The notes under the pieces were generated by a model. That model did not search any database, was not told where the DNA came from, and saw only the letters and a program-made list of their open reading frames with translations. A DNA stretch of 64,000 nt. It comes from Bordetella parapertussis (GTDB lineage Bacteria; Pseudomonadota; Gammaproteobacteria; Burkholderiales; SG8-39). Shown in pieces: positions 26,656 to 35,388 of this stretch (position 1 is the stretch's first letter; every line of letters starts with the position of its first letter). The stretch lies in assembly GCA_945862265.1 (NCBI GenBank), contig CAMAXP010000010.1, forward strand, positions 47,139 to 111,138, given 5' to 3'. A program made the position numbers and the translations under genes.

Positions 26656-27720
26656 GTGACCGCAAAGACCGCGGTCGTCGTCGGCGCGCTCGGGGTCATC
26701 GGGCGCTATGTCGTGGAGCGGCTTGCCGCGCTCCATGACTGGCAGGTCGTGGGCCTCTCGCGCAGGCGGGGCGAGGACCACGACCGGGTTCGCTACATTT
26801 CCGTCGACCTTCTAGATCCGGCAGAGACCGCCCGGAAGCTCGCCGGGCTTGGCGATGCCACGCACGTTTTCTATGCCGCTTTCCAGGCTTCGGGCACGCT
26901 GGCCGCGGACTACGCAAAGGGCATCGCCGTCAACCGGGACATGCTGGTGAACTCGGTCTCGGCCATCGACCGCGTGGCGAAGTCGCTGCAGCGCGTCGTG
27001 CTGGTCACCGGCACCAAGTACTACGGCACGCACCTGGGCCCCTTCCGTACGCCGGCCAAGGAAGAGGACCCGCGGCACATGCCGCCGAATTATTATTTCG
27101 ACCAGATCGACTGGCTTGCCGCGTTCCAGCAGGACAAGCCGTGGTCGTGGACCGAATTGCGGCCGCAGACCTTGTGCGGATTCGCGCCCGGCACGCCGAT
27201 GAGCATCGTCCCGGTGATCGCGGTCTATGCAGCGATCTCCAAGGCGCTCGGGTTGCCGCTGCGGTTTCCCGGCAAACCCGGCGCGTACCGCACGATCTAC
27301 CAGGTGACCGGGTCGGCGCATTTTGCAAACGCTGCGCTGTGGGCGGCCACCGAGCCGCGCTGCGCGAACCAGGCCTACAACATTACCAACGGGGATTACT
27401 TCCGCTGGGCCAACGTGTGGCCGCGCATCGCGGAAGTTTTCGACATGCCGGTGGGCGAGCCCCAGGCCATCTCGCTGGTGTCGCAGATGGCGGACAAAGG
27501 GCCGCTGTGGGATGCGTTGGTGGCAAAGCACGGGCTGCAGCCTTATGGGTACGGGGAGATCGTTGCCTGGCCGTTCGGCGACTATGTGTTCGGCTCGGAC
27601 TGGGATGTGATGACCAGCACCACCAAGGCGCGGCAGCACGGGTTCCATGACGTGGTGGACAGCGAGGAGATGCTGGTCCGGCTACTTACCCAGTTCCGCC
27701 ACGAGCGGATCGTTCCTTGA
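26656..27720 (+). CDS. PRISE-like SDR (progesterone 5-beta-reductase/iridoid synthase type)
   Basis: 354 residues starting with GTG. The NAD(P) motif is VVGALGVIGRYV; SRRRGEDHD after beta-2 suggests NADPH. YYGTHLGPFRTPAKEEDPR and NYYFDQIDWL are the marks of the PRISE group, whose NFYY-type motif supplies the catalytic Tyr. Such enzymes reduce activated enones. It is cotranscribed with the GST and YchJ genes, suggesting handling of unsaturated carbonyl compounds. Confidence 0.82.
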   Translation: MTAKTAVVVGALGVIGRYVVERLAALHDWQVVGLSRRRGEDHDRVRYISVDLLDPAETARKLAGLGDATHVFYAAFQASGTLAADYAKGIAVNRDMLVNSVSAIDRVAKSLQRVVLVTGTKYYGTHLGPFRTPAKEEDPRHMPPNYYFDQIDWLAAFQQDKPWSWTELRPQTLCGFAPGTPMSIVPVIAVYAAISKALGLPLRFPGKPGAYRTIYQVTGSAHFANAALWAATEPRCANQAYNITNGDYFRWANVWPRIAEVFDMPVGEPQAISLVSQMADKGPLWDALVAKHGLQPYGYGEIVAWPFGDYVFGSDWDVMTSTTKARQHGFHDVVDSEEMLVRLLTQFRHERIVP

Positions 27721-28127
27721 GCCGCGCGCCGGCCCTGCCGCGCTACCTGCCTTGTCCTTGCGGCAGCGAGCAGCCCTACACGGCGTGTTGCCAGGTCTGG
27801 CACAAGGGCCTGGCCGAAGGCGTTCACGCGCCGACCCCAGAGGCGCTGATGCGTTCGCGCTACAGCGCTTACTCGGTAGGCGACATCGATTACCTGCTGG
27901 CCACCTGGCACGGCTCCACCGCGCCGGGTGAGCTTGAACTGTCTCCAGTGAAGTGGCTCGGCCTCGAGGTGAGGCACGCTGAGATGGCGGGGGATGCGGG
28001 CGTGGTGGAGTTCGTCGCGCGTTGCCGCGTAAACGGACGCGCGCAACGCCTGCACGAAATCAGCCACTTCACGCGCCAGGACGGGCGCTGGTATTACATT
28101 GACGGGCGGATGCTGGAGGAAGACTGA
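27717..28127 (+). CDS. YchJ/UPF0225 SEC-C motif protein
   Basis: 136 residues. LPCPCGSEQPYTACC is a SEC-C-like zinc-binding motif; ALMRSRYSAYSVGDIDYLLAT is the signature of the YchJ family. A NTF2-like domain makes up the rest and ends in GRWYYIDGRM. The TTG start at 27717 overlaps the stop of the upstream reductase by 4 bases. Function in this family is not established. Confidence 0.88.
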   Translation: MSRAPALPRYLPCPCGSEQPYTACCQVWHKGLAEGVHAPTPEALMRSRYSAYSVGDIDYLLATWHGSTAPGELELSPVKWLGLEVRHAEMAGDAGVVEFVARCRVNGRAQRLHEISHFTRQDGRWYYIDGRMLEED

Positions 28128-28130
28128 GCG

Positions 28131-28304
28131 CTATACCAATGGTGCCCGCCACGGCCATGCCAGATTGAACCTGCGTCCGTGCAGGAAGACCCAGTACGAA
28201 GCCTGCGACAGGTAGAAGATCCACGGGGCATTCCGGTCGAACCAGCCGCCGCGCAGCGCGTCAAGGCCGAAGTACCTGCGGTGGTCCTCAAGTCTTTCCG
28301 GCAT
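28131..28304 (-). pseudogene. Acyltransferase-3 family mini-gene (two internal deletions)
   Basis: A 57-residue ORF. It begins MPERLEDHRRYFGLDALRGG, the N-terminus of membrane acyltransferase-3 proteins. It then jumps to APWIFYLSQASYWVFL, part of a late transmembrane segment, and then to HGRRFNLAWPWRAPLV, the usual C-terminal tail. A normal protein has about 380-400 residues, so most transmembrane segments are gone while the frame is preserved. It lies tail to tail with YchJ, 3 bp apart. Confidence 0.7.
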
Positions 28305-28399
28305 CGGGTCCCCAGCACGGTGCGGAAAACGGCAACAGCTTGGGCGCGTTCCGGGCGAAAGTCCAGATGCGGGGCGGTCCCTGCCGCAGGGAGGGCGTC

Positions 28400-28942
28400 C
28401 TAGCCGGACTTCTTCGGGTTCGCCATGGCCTTGGCCGACGTGGTGGCGTTGGCGACGTTCGTTTCCGCCATTTCGGCCGCCTGCTTGGCCATCTTGTTGA
28501 AGCTGTCGTAGGCGGCGCCGCTGCCGGCGAGGACCTGCTTCATGGCGTCGAGCGCGACGTGCGAGCCTTCCGGCGCATTCTTGCGCGCCTGGTCGAGCAG
28601 CGCGGCGAGGTTCGCGTTCCACTCGGCGACATGGCCCTCGGCGATCTTCTGCAGTTGGGCGTTGGACTGGCGGAGGAGCTCGTAGACGCCCTGCGAGTAG
28701 GCCATCGCCTTCTCGACCTCGGGCTGCGGCAGGCCTTTGTGGGTCTGCATGAGCTCCTGCACGTCCTTCGCGCCGGCCATCGCGCGGGCGTTGGACATCG
28801 AGGCCTCGAAGGCGGCCTTGAGCGCGGCGGCGTTGAGCTCGGCGAGTTTTTCCATGACGGAAAACTGCGTGGTCGCGAGCGAGAACATCGTTTCCATGTT
28901 GGCCTTGCTCTTGGCCAGGATCTTGTCGGGTGTCATGCTCAT
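28400..28942 (-). CDS. Phasin family protein
   Basis: About 180 residues, Ala-rich, nearly all helical, with heptad-like hydrophobic spacing and no cysteine. MTPDKILAKSKANMETMFSL at the start and a Lys/Ala-rich tail fit the phasin 2 family. It should coat polyhydroxyalkanoate granules, suggesting the host stores PHA. The ATG at 28942 is chosen because GGGAG lies about 9 nt upstream; an in-frame start at 28963 is possible. Confidence 0.88.
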   Translation of the reverse strand: MSMTPDKILAKSKANMETMFSLATTQFSVMEKLAELNAAALKAAFEASMSNARAMAGAKDVQELMQTHKGLPQPEVEKAMAYSQGVYELLRQSNAQLQKIAEGHVAEWNANLAALLDQARKNAPEGSHVALDAMKQVLAGSGAAYDSFNKMAKQAAEMAETNVANATTSAKAMANPKKSG

Positions 28943-28972
28943 TAGTGTTTCTCCCTGAGTCATTTTATGGTG

Positions 28973-29016
28973 GTCCGGCTCCCCGGACGCCGACCTGCCG
29001 CATCCCCGGAGCGGGG
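28973..29016 (-). terminator. Paired hairpins between TauD and phasin genes
   Basis: GTCCGG-ctcc-CCGGAC (28973-28988) and CCCCG-gag-CGGGG (29004-29016) are two close inverted repeats in the 200-bp gap after the TauD-type gene. They could stop that transcript or fold in the phasin leader. There is no U-run. No other gene is seen in 28943-29144. Confidence 0.35.
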
Positions 29017-29144
29017 CAGTCTATGTGACGGTGCTCGATCTGTCATCCGTTGCCAGGGTGGGAAAGGCGGGCGGCGTATCTAAGTGTCCAGCACAAGAGT
29101 GCCTCTCCGGCCAGGTGGCATACTTGTTTCGGTATATCCCCCGC

Positions 29145-30014
29145 CTAGTAGGGCCTGTCCCCCACCACGGCCACACGCTCCATCCGCCGCCGGTTCGGGT
29201 AGTAGTCGTTGCAGGCGTAATGCTGCGTGGAGCGGTTGTCCCAGAATACGAGGGTGCCGGGCTGCCAGCGGATGCGGAACTGGTATTCGGGGACTCGCGG
29301 CAGCTCGCAGAGGAACGCTAGCAGCGCGCGGCTTTCCTCCGTGCTCATGCCTTCGATGCCGATGGTGAAGAGGGCGTTGACGTAAACCGCCTTGCGGCCC
29401 GTGACCGGGTGGGTGCGCACTACCGGGTGCGTCGGATTGGGCAGGCGGTGCTCGATTTCGCGCAGCCGTGCCTGGTCCTCGTCGCTCTTGGTGAAAAGGC
29501 GCCGGAAGGTCCAGAAGTCGTGCTTCGCCTTCAGCCCGTCGAGCATGCGCTTCATCGGGTCGGCGAGGTTGTCGTAGGCCGCGGTCATGTCGGCCCACAG
29601 CGTGTCGCCGCCCAGTTTCGGCAGGATGGTTGCGCGAAGGATCGAGTACTTCGTCGGGGTTTCGCGGAAGGTCGTGTCGCTGTGCCAGATGTCGGTGGAC
29701 AGCACCGGGTTGTCCTTGTGGTTGTCGAGCACCATGAGCTGCGGCGCCTCGCCGACCCGGTGGAACGGGTGGACCTCGAGTTCGCCGAACCGCTTGCCGA
29801 TCGCCACGTGCTGCTCCGGCGTGATGTCCTGGTTGCGGGCGTAGACGACCTTATGCTCGACCAGCGCCGCCTCCAGGCGGGCGAAGGTCTCCGGACCGAG
29901 CTGCCGGGTGAGGTCGAGGCCGTGGATCTCGGCGCCGATGGTGGTGCCGATCTGCTCGACCTCGAACGCCTGCTCTTTCGCACCGGTTGCAATGACCTGC
30001 GGGTTGGCTGCCAT
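29145..30014 (-). CDS. TauD/TfdA-family 2-oxoglutarate dioxygenase
   Basis: 289 residues. The Fe(II) site is H111-x-D113 (WHSDTTF) and H265 (TQHYACND); an Arg in NRRRMERV binds 2-oxoglutarate. GAEIHGLDLTR near residue 30 is typical of the TauD family. These enzymes release sulfite from taurine or cleave aryloxyacetates and related ethers. It is 9 bp from a Bug receptor gene on the same strand, which may import its substrate. Substrate cannot be read from sequence. Confidence 0.9.
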   Translation of the reverse strand: MAANPQVIATGAKEQAFEVEQIGTTIGAEIHGLDLTRQLGPETFARLEAALVEHKVVYARNQDITPEQHVAIGKRFGELEVHPFHRVGEAPQLMVLDNHKDNPVLSTDIWHSDTTFRETPTKYSILRATILPKLGGDTLWADMTAAYDNLADPMKRMLDGLKAKHDFWTFRRLFTKSDEDQARLREIEHRLPNPTHPVVRTHPVTGRKAVYVNALFTIGIEGMSTEESRALLAFLCELPRVPEYQFRIRWQPGTLVFWDNRSTQHYACNDYYPNRRRMERVAVVGDRPY

Positions 30015-30023
30015 GCGGCCTCC

Positions 30024-30998
30024 TTACTGGGGTACTACGCCGGCGCTGCGGATCGCCGCGCCGAATCGCTGGTATTCGGCCTTCAGGTAGGCCTCGGAGT
30101 CCTCCGGGCCGAAGCCGCGCGGTTCGGCGCCGAATTCCTTGAGCTTCTGCGCGAGGGCCGGGGCCTTGAGCGCGGTGCGGATCTCGTCGGCGAGGCGCTT
30201 CCTGATCGGCATCGGGGTGCCGGCCGGCGCCAGCAGCGCAAACCACGGACCGGCCACGATGCCCGGGTAGCCGCTTTCCGCGAAGGTCGGCACGTCGGGC
30301 AGCATGCTGCTGCGGGTTGTAGCGGCGACCGCCAGCGGGACGAGTTCCTTCGAGCGGAGGTGGGGCAGCACGTTGATGGTGTCCGCGATCATCACGCCCA
30401 CGCGGCCCGCCTTGACGTCGGTCAGCGCAGGCGGGAAGCCCTTGTAGAGCACGTGCACGAGCGAGATGCCGGCCTGTTGGTCGAGCAGCATCCCGGTGAC
30501 GTGGGCCGTGGTGCCGAGGCCGGGCGTGCTATAGGTCACCTTGCCCGGATTGGCCTTGGCGTAGGCCACGAGTTGCGCGACCGTGCGCGCCGGCGTGCCC
30601 TCGTGGACGATCAGCACGTTGGGGGCTTCGGCCGCAATCGAGATCGCAGCGAATGCGGTCTGTGCGTCGTAGGGCATTTGCTTCATGAGGAAAGGCGAGG
30701 TCGTGACCGGGCCTTGCGCGGTGAAGAGCAGGGTGTAGCCATCGGCAGCCGATTTCGCGACGAAGTCCGCGCCGATCGTGCCGCCCGCGCCCGCCTTGTT
30801 CTCGATGACGAACGGCTGCTCCTGCGTGACGGGCATGTACTGGCCCAGCATGCGGATCAGGAGGTCAATCGAGCCGCCCGCGAGGAAGGGGACGACGATC
30901 TTGATGGGCTTCGCTGGGTAGGGCGCCTGGGCGTGGGCCGCCGTGGCGAGGAGCATCGCGGTTGCCAGGGCATACGCCAGTCTTGTCGCAGTCCGCAT
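30024..30998 (-). CDS. TctC/Bug-family solute receptor
   Basis: 324 residues. Signal peptide MRTATRLAYALATAMLLATA, PFLAGGSIDLLIR (loop Asp), AADGYT, LVHVLYKGFPPAL (VLYKG instead of the usual VPYKG) and VPTFAESGYPGIV. GGGAG precedes ATG 30998. It is the first gene of an operon with the TauD-type dioxygenase and is divergent from the Bug at 31160 with a 161-bp spacer. Confidence 0.92.
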   Translation of the reverse strand: MRTATRLAYALATAMLLATAAHAQAPYPAKPIKIVVPFLAGGSIDLLIRMLGQYMPVTQEQPFVIENKAGAGGTIGADFVAKSAADGYTLLFTAQGPVTTSPFLMKQMPYDAQTAFAAISIAAEAPNVLIVHEGTPARTVAQLVAYAKANPGKVTYSTPGLGTTAHVTGMLLDQQAGISLVHVLYKGFPPALTDVKAGRVGVMIADTINVLPHLRSKELVPLAVAATTRSSMLPDVPTFAESGYPGIVAGPWFALLAPAGTPMPIRKRLADEIRTALKAPALAQKLKEFGAEPRGFGPEDSEAYLKAEYQRFGAAIRSAGVVPQ

Positions 30999-31159
30999 CG
31001 AAACTCCCAAGTGAAACCACTGTTTAGCCCCCGGCCGCACACGCGTCAAGCGGTGGGAGTGAAACCGTCCATTTCGCCTGCGCTTAATTTCGACCGGATG
31101 GGCTGGCTCTGCAATAATCGGGCATCGGGTGCCAGTACCTTTGAGGAGCACGGTTTCCA

Positions 31160-32131
31160 ATGTCCGCGAACACGCTTATCCGAATCCTGTGCCTCGCTGC
31201 GGCGATGCTCGTCGCAAGCCCGGCATTCGCGCAGGGCTGGCCTTCGCGCCCGGTCCGGGTCGTGGCGGCCTACCCGGCGGGCGGCAGCATCGACATCGTC
31301 GCGCGGCTCGTCAGCCAGCGGCTGGGCGAGTCGCTCGGGCAGCCTTTCATCGTCGAGAACAAGGCGGGCGCCGCGGGCAACATCGGCACCGATTTCGTTG
31401 CCAAAGCGGCGCCGGACGGCTACACGCTCCTCATGGGAAGTGCAGCGGCAATTTCGTCTGCGCCGAATGTCTACGCGAAGCTTCCCTACGATCCGCTGAA
31501 GGACCTGCTGCCGATCGTGCTGGTCGCCAACCAGCCCAACGCACTCATCGTGCGGCCAGGCCTCGCCGCGAACAACGTGAGGGAGTTCATTGCCCTCGCT
31601 CGCGCGAATCCGGGCAAGCTCAACTACGGCTCGTCCGGCGTCGGCGCGTCGCAGCACATGACGGCCGAACTCTTCGCCATGATGACCGGGGTGCAGATCA
31701 CGCACGTGCCCTACAAAGGCGGCGCGCCCGCGATGGCCGACCTGATTAGCGGGCAGATCGACTTCATGTTCGACCCGGTGCCCACCTCGATCCAGGTCGT
31801 GCGCTCCGGCAAGGTGCGCGCGCTGGCGGTGACCTCCCTGCGACGCTCCGAGGTCATGCCCGACCTGCCCTCGATGGCGGAGGCGGGGCTGGACGGGTTC
31901 GAGCTGCGCGGCTGGATCGGCCTGCTCGCGCCGGCGAATACCTCGCGCGACCTGGTCCAGCGCCTCAACGGCGAAGTCCTCAAGATGCTCGCCGCGGACC
32001 TGCGCGGCAAGCTGCTCGAACTGGGCCTCGATGTGGCCGGGGGAACCCCCGAACAGTTTGCGGCCTTCATCCGCGAGGACATCGCCAAGTACGGCCGCAT
32101 CGTAAAAACTTCCGGCATGCCGCAACAATGA
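31160..32131 (+). CDS. TctC/Bug-family solute receptor
   Basis: 323 residues with signal peptide (LIRILCLAAAMLVASPAFAQ), AYPAGGSIDIVAR (loop Asp), APDGYT, THVPYKGGAPAM and LPSMAEAGLDGFE. AATAAT near 31114 is a likely -10. It shares the loop sequence AGGSID with the divergent Bug at 30024, so the two may be related copies. It leads an operon with a DUF1028 gene 19 bp downstream. Confidence 0.93.
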   Translation: MSANTLIRILCLAAAMLVASPAFAQGWPSRPVRVVAAYPAGGSIDIVARLVSQRLGESLGQPFIVENKAGAAGNIGTDFVAKAAPDGYTLLMGSAAAISSAPNVYAKLPYDPLKDLLPIVLVANQPNALIVRPGLAANNVREFIALARANPGKLNYGSSGVGASQHMTAELFAMMTGVQITHVPYKGGAPAMADLISGQIDFMFDPVPTSIQVVRSGKVRALAVTSLRRSEVMPDLPSMAEAGLDGFELRGWIGLLAPANTSRDLVQRLNGEVLKMLAADLRGKLLELGLDVAGGTPEQFAAFIREDIAKYGRIVKTSGMPQQ

Positions 32132-32150
32132 TTTTCCAGGAGATATATCC

Positions 32151-32852
32151 ATGACATTCGCCATCGCCGGACGCTGCGAGCGCACCGGCCGCCTCGGTGT
32201 CGCCATCGCCACAAACCCCATCGGCGTCGGCGCGCGCTGCCCGTTCATCGCCCCCAATGTCGGTATCGTCGTCACGATGGCGCGCACGGACCCGCGGCTC
32301 GGGCCCTTCGGTCTCAACCTGCTGCGCCAGGGGTATTCCGCAAGCGCGGTGCTGGCGCAGATCGCTGCAAGCGACCCGGGCATCGAGCACAGGCAGCTCT
32401 GCGTGATCGACCGCGACGGCGCGAGCGCCGCGCGGACAGGCGCCCTCAACAGCGACTGGTCCGGCGCCATCACGCGCCGCAACCTCGTTTCGATGGGCAA
32501 CAAGCTCACCAGTCCGCGAACGGCCGATGCGATGGCAGATTCGTGGGAGAAAACGGGTGCGCTGGACCTGGACGAACGCCTCCTGATCGCCCTCGAAGCC
32601 GGCCGCGACGCAGGCGGGCAGGTGGGCGGACAGCATTCCAGCGGACTGCTGGTCTACGACCGCGACGTGCACGCCTACGTGGACCTGCGCGTGGACCTGC
32701 ACGACGAGCCCATTGGGGAGCTGCGCCGCGTCTACGACCTCGCCCGGCCGCTCCTTCCGTACTACTATGGTCGGCCCGGCAACCCCGACGCTTTCGGCAC
32801 CGAGGGCGAGTGGATGGCGAAACAAGGCAAGCCGTACGCACTGTCGACCTGA
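32151..32852 (+). CDS. DUF1028 family protein
   Basis: 233 residues. MTFAIAGRCERTGRLGVAIA and NPIGVGARCPFIAPNVG are the N-terminal signature of DUF1028, a group with an Ntn-hydrolase-like fold. GGQVGGQHSSGLLVYDRD and YVDLRVDLHDEPI in the second half also match. AGGAGAT precedes the ATG. Activity is not established; an amidase-type role in catabolism is a guess supported by its place behind a receptor gene. Confidence 0.9.
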   Translation: MTFAIAGRCERTGRLGVAIATNPIGVGARCPFIAPNVGIVVTMARTDPRLGPFGLNLLRQGYSASAVLAQIAASDPGIEHRQLCVIDRDGASAARTGALNSDWSGAITRRNLVSMGNKLTSPRTADAMADSWEKTGALDLDERLLIALEAGRDAGGQVGGQHSSGLLVYDRDVHAYVDLRVDLHDEPIGELRRVYDLARPLLPYYYGRPGNPDAFGTEGEWMAKQGKPYALST

Positions 32853-32889
32853 CGCCCACCGAGATCGGCATCGTAGGCGAAGATGGCGC

Positions 32890-32913
32890 TTGTGACACAA
32901 TGTGTGTTACAAT
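32890..32913. promoter_or_regulatory. Toxin-antitoxin operator and -10 box
   Basis: TTGTGACACA-atg-TGTGTTACAA (32890-32912) is a 10-3-10 inverted repeat with one mismatch. Its right arm contains TACAAT (32908-32913), a good -10. It lies 32 bp before the antitoxin ATG, so RHH antitoxin binding here would block the promoter, as in known autoregulated toxin-antitoxin operons. Confidence 0.7.
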
Positions 32914-32944
32914 TTGAGCTACACATTCCTGCACGCGACGGATC

Positions 32945-33253
32945 ATGGCCACCCTGAACATGCGCCTCGACGACGACCTCGAAGCGCGCCTTGCGCGCGA
33001 GGCGAGCCTCCTGGACCGCACGCGCTCGGACCTAGCGCGCACCGCGCTCGAAGCCTACCTGGCGCACTGCGAGCGGCAACGCTTCCAGGCCGAGATCCTG
33101 CGCGCGGCGCGCGCGCGCGGCGACAAGGAGGCGATTGCGGCCGTCGCCGAGGCGCTCTACACCGACAACGAGTCCTTCGACCTCACGCAAGCGGTCGTGC
33201 AGCAACCGAAAGTGCGCTACGCCGCCAGCGCCACGAAGCGGAAAAAGCGCTGA
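32945..33253 (+). CDS. RHH antitoxin
   Basis: 102 residues. The first 45 form a ribbon-helix-helix domain (MATLNMRLDDDLEARLAREA, then RTRSDLARTALEAYL). A charged helical region and a basic tail (KRKKR) follow and should wrap the toxin. Its stop overlaps the toxin ATG (TGATG), the usual coupling. It should bind the palindrome at 32890 and neutralise the MazF-like toxin. Confidence 0.85.
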   Translation: MATLNMRLDDDLEARLAREASLLDRTRSDLARTALEAYLAHCERQRFQAEILRAARARGDKEAIAAVAEALYTDNESFDLTQAVVQQPKVRYAASATKRKKR

Positions 33254-33594
33254 TGCGCCGCGGGGAGGTCTGGGTCGGCAACCTGAACCCGAATCGCGGG
33301 CAGGAGGCCGGTAAGGTGCGGCCGGTCCTGATCCTCCAGGCGGATTTCCTGCTCGCAGCGGGCGAGCCGACCGTCATCGTCCTGCCATTGACTACCCAGG
33401 TGCGCGCGTCGAAGGAACCGATTCACGTGACTATCGTTGCGAGGGATCGCCTGCGGGAGACTTGCCAGGTGATGACGGAACAACCCCGCACGCTCGACCG
33501 CAGGAGGCTACTCGACGGGCCGCTGACCAGGCTCACGCGAGAGGAGATGTCCGCGGTGGAAAAGAGCTTCAGGGTCGTTGCCGGACTGCCTTAG
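33253..33594 (+). CDS. MazF/PemK-family mRNA interferase toxin
   Basis: 113 residues. MRRGEVWVGNLNPNRGQEAG and KVRPVLILQAD are the conserved MazF N-terminus; VLPLTTQVRASKE and VMTEQPRTLDRRRL with TEQPRTLD carry the conserved Thr and Asp. It should cleave mRNA at short specific sites when the antitoxin is lost. The gene overlaps the antitoxin stop by one base. Its 3' end overlaps the end of the opposite-strand SDR gene by 4 bp. Confidence 0.9.
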   Translation: MRRGEVWVGNLNPNRGQEAGKVRPVLILQADFLLAAGEPTVIVLPLTTQVRASKEPIHVTIVARDRLRETCQVMTEQPRTLDRRRLLDGPLTRLTREEMSAVEKSFRVVAGLP

Positions 33595-34382
33595 AGCGAA
33601 GCGGTACTCCCCCCGTCCGCCTGCAACACCGTCCCCGTCATCAGCCTCGAGCGCTCCGAGAGCAGGAACAGGATCACGTCCGTAATCTCCTCGGGTTTGG
33701 CCTTGGCGTTCAGCGTGGGCGCCGTATTGAAGGCGCTGGCGGTCGGGTGGCTGGCCGAGCCGCCCAGCATTTCATTCATGCTTAAGATCTTGTCGTAGCG
33801 CGGCGACTCGACCGGGCCCGGCGCCACGGCATTGATCCGTATTCCGCTCGCGCCGTACATGTTTGCGAGGCCCTTGGTCATCAGGTTGACCGAGGCGTTC
33901 GCGCTCATGCCGGGCAGGTGCACGGGCAACGTCGGCTGGTGCCCGCCGCGTCCGGACACGTTGACGATGCGCCCGAACTCGTGCCTGACCATGTGCGGGA
34001 CGACGGCGCGGATCGTGCGCAGGTAGGCGAAGAATTTGCTCTGGTAGACCTCCAGCCAGTCTTCGTCGGAGAGCGCGAGGAAATCGCCGAACTTCGAAAT
34101 CGACGTGGTGTTGACGAGCAGGTCGATGCGTCCGAATTCGGCCGCAATGGCCGCGGCTGCAGCATCGACGCTTTCGCGCCGGGTCACGTCGACCGCAACC
34201 GCCTTTGCCCCGCCCACGCGGGTCTTCGCAATCTCGCCCGCGAGTGCATCGAGGGCGGACTGCGAACGCGAAGACAGCACGACCGTCGCTCCTTCGGCTG
34301 CGAGGGCGGCGGCGATCGAGCGGCCGATCGTGCCGCTGGCGCCGACGACCCAGGCCACCTTGGCGTGAAACTCTCCCGTCAT
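33591..34382 (-). CDS. SDR-family protein lacking the YxxxK motif
   Basis: 263 residues with a Rossmann motif (GASGTIG, residues about 14-20) and NAD-binding VDVTRRES. The inner NAG motif is NTT. The Ser-Tyr-Lys region reads NVSGRGGHQ...PGMSANASVN, where Met and Ala stand at the Tyr and Lys positions of YxxxK. It may be an atypical or non-catalytic SDR. It lies 6 bp downstream of a Bug gene on the same strand. Confidence 0.8.
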   Translation of the reverse strand: MTGEFHAKVAWVVGASGTIGRSIAAALAAEGATVVLSSRSQSALDALAGEIAKTRVGGAKAVAVDVTRRESVDAAAAAIAAEFGRIDLLVNTTSISKFGDFLALSDEDWLEVYQSKFFAYLRTIRAVVPHMVRHEFGRIVNVSGRGGHQPTLPVHLPGMSANASVNLMTKGLANMYGASGIRINAVAPGPVESPRYDKILSMNEMLGGSASHPTASAFNTAPTLNAKAKPEEITDVILFLLSERSRLMTGTVLQADGGSTASL

Positions 34383-34388
34383 TTTTCC

Positions 34389-35363
34389 TTACTCCGCCTG
34401 GATGCCCGCGTCCTTGATGATCTTCGACCACTTCTCGGACTCCTGGCGCATGAACTGCCCCAGTTCCAGTGGCGTTGAGGTCCGTGCGATCGCGCCCTGC
34501 TTGGCCAGCAACTCCTTGACGTCGCCTGACTGGAGGATCTTTGCGGTTTCCGCCTGGAGGCGATCGATGATGGGTTTCGGGGTGCCCGTGGGCGCCAGGA
34601 GCGCAAACCACGTGGTGACCTCGAGCGCCGGCATGCCAAGCTCGGTGAAGGTCGGCACGTCGGGCACCTGCTCGGACCGCGTTGCGGTAGCGATGGCGTG
34701 CGGGTGCAGCCGGCCGGCCTTGATGTGGGGCAGGGTGATCGGCAGGGTATCGAAGGTGATGTTGATCTGGCCGCCGAAGAGGTCGACCAGCGCGGGGCCG
34801 GAACCCTTGTAGGGGATCTTGTTCAGGTCGGACTTGGTGACCAGGATGAACTGCTCGGTCATCAGATGGCCCATGGCGCCGATGCTGTTGATCGATGCGG
34901 TCACCTTTCCCGGATTCGCGTGGGCATGGGTGATGAGGTCCTTGACGGTCTTCGGGCCGAAGGCCGGCGAGGACACCAGGATGATCGGGACATCGGCGAT
35001 CCGCGTGATCGGAGTGAAATCCCGTGCGGCGTTGTAAGGCACCGACTTGAACATCGCAAGGCCCGTGGAGATCGGGCCGCCGTACGTCAGCAGCAGCGTG
35101 TAGCCGTCGGGCGCCGACTTGGCGACGATATCGGTGCCGATCATGCCGCCCGCGCCGCCGCGATTGTCCACGAGGAAGGGCTGTCCGAGCGCGGCTTGCA
35201 GGCGATCGGCGACGATCCTGGCGAAGATCGAATTCGCCCCGCCCGGCGCAGACGGCACGACGATGCGCACGGGTTTGGAAGGGTAGGCGGGCTGCGCACT
35301 TGCGATGGAGGCGTAACCCATCGCGATGGCGAGCAGGGCAAGGAACTGAAAGGGTGTTTTCAT
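34389..35363 (-). CDS. TctC/Bug-family solute receptor
   Basis: 324 residues: signal peptide (FLALLAIAMGYASIASAQ), APGGANSIFAR, APDGYT, LNKIPYKGSGPAL and VPTFTELGMPALE. The usual Asp of the ligand loop (GGxxD) is Ser, so its ligand contacts differ from most Bugs. The start is the ATG at 35363; a longer frame to 35489 runs into the carboxyltransferase gene. It sits between the carboxyltransferase and SDR genes on one strand. Confidence 0.9.
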   Translation of the reverse strand: MKTPFQFLALLAIAMGYASIASAQPAYPSKPVRIVVPSAPGGANSIFARIVADRLQAALGQPFLVDNRGGAGGMIGTDIVAKSAPDGYTLLLTYGGPISTGLAMFKSVPYNAARDFTPITRIADVPIILVSSPAFGPKTVKDLITHAHANPGKVTASINSIGAMGHLMTEQFILVTKSDLNKIPYKGSGPALVDLFGGQINITFDTLPITLPHIKAGRLHPHAIATATRSEQVPDVPTFTELGMPALEVTTWFALLAPTGTPKPIIDRLQAETAKILQSGDVKELLAKQGAIARTSTPLELGQFMRQESEKWSKIIKDAGIQAE

Positions 35364-35388
35364 GGCTGCTTTTGTCTCCTCTGTTTTC

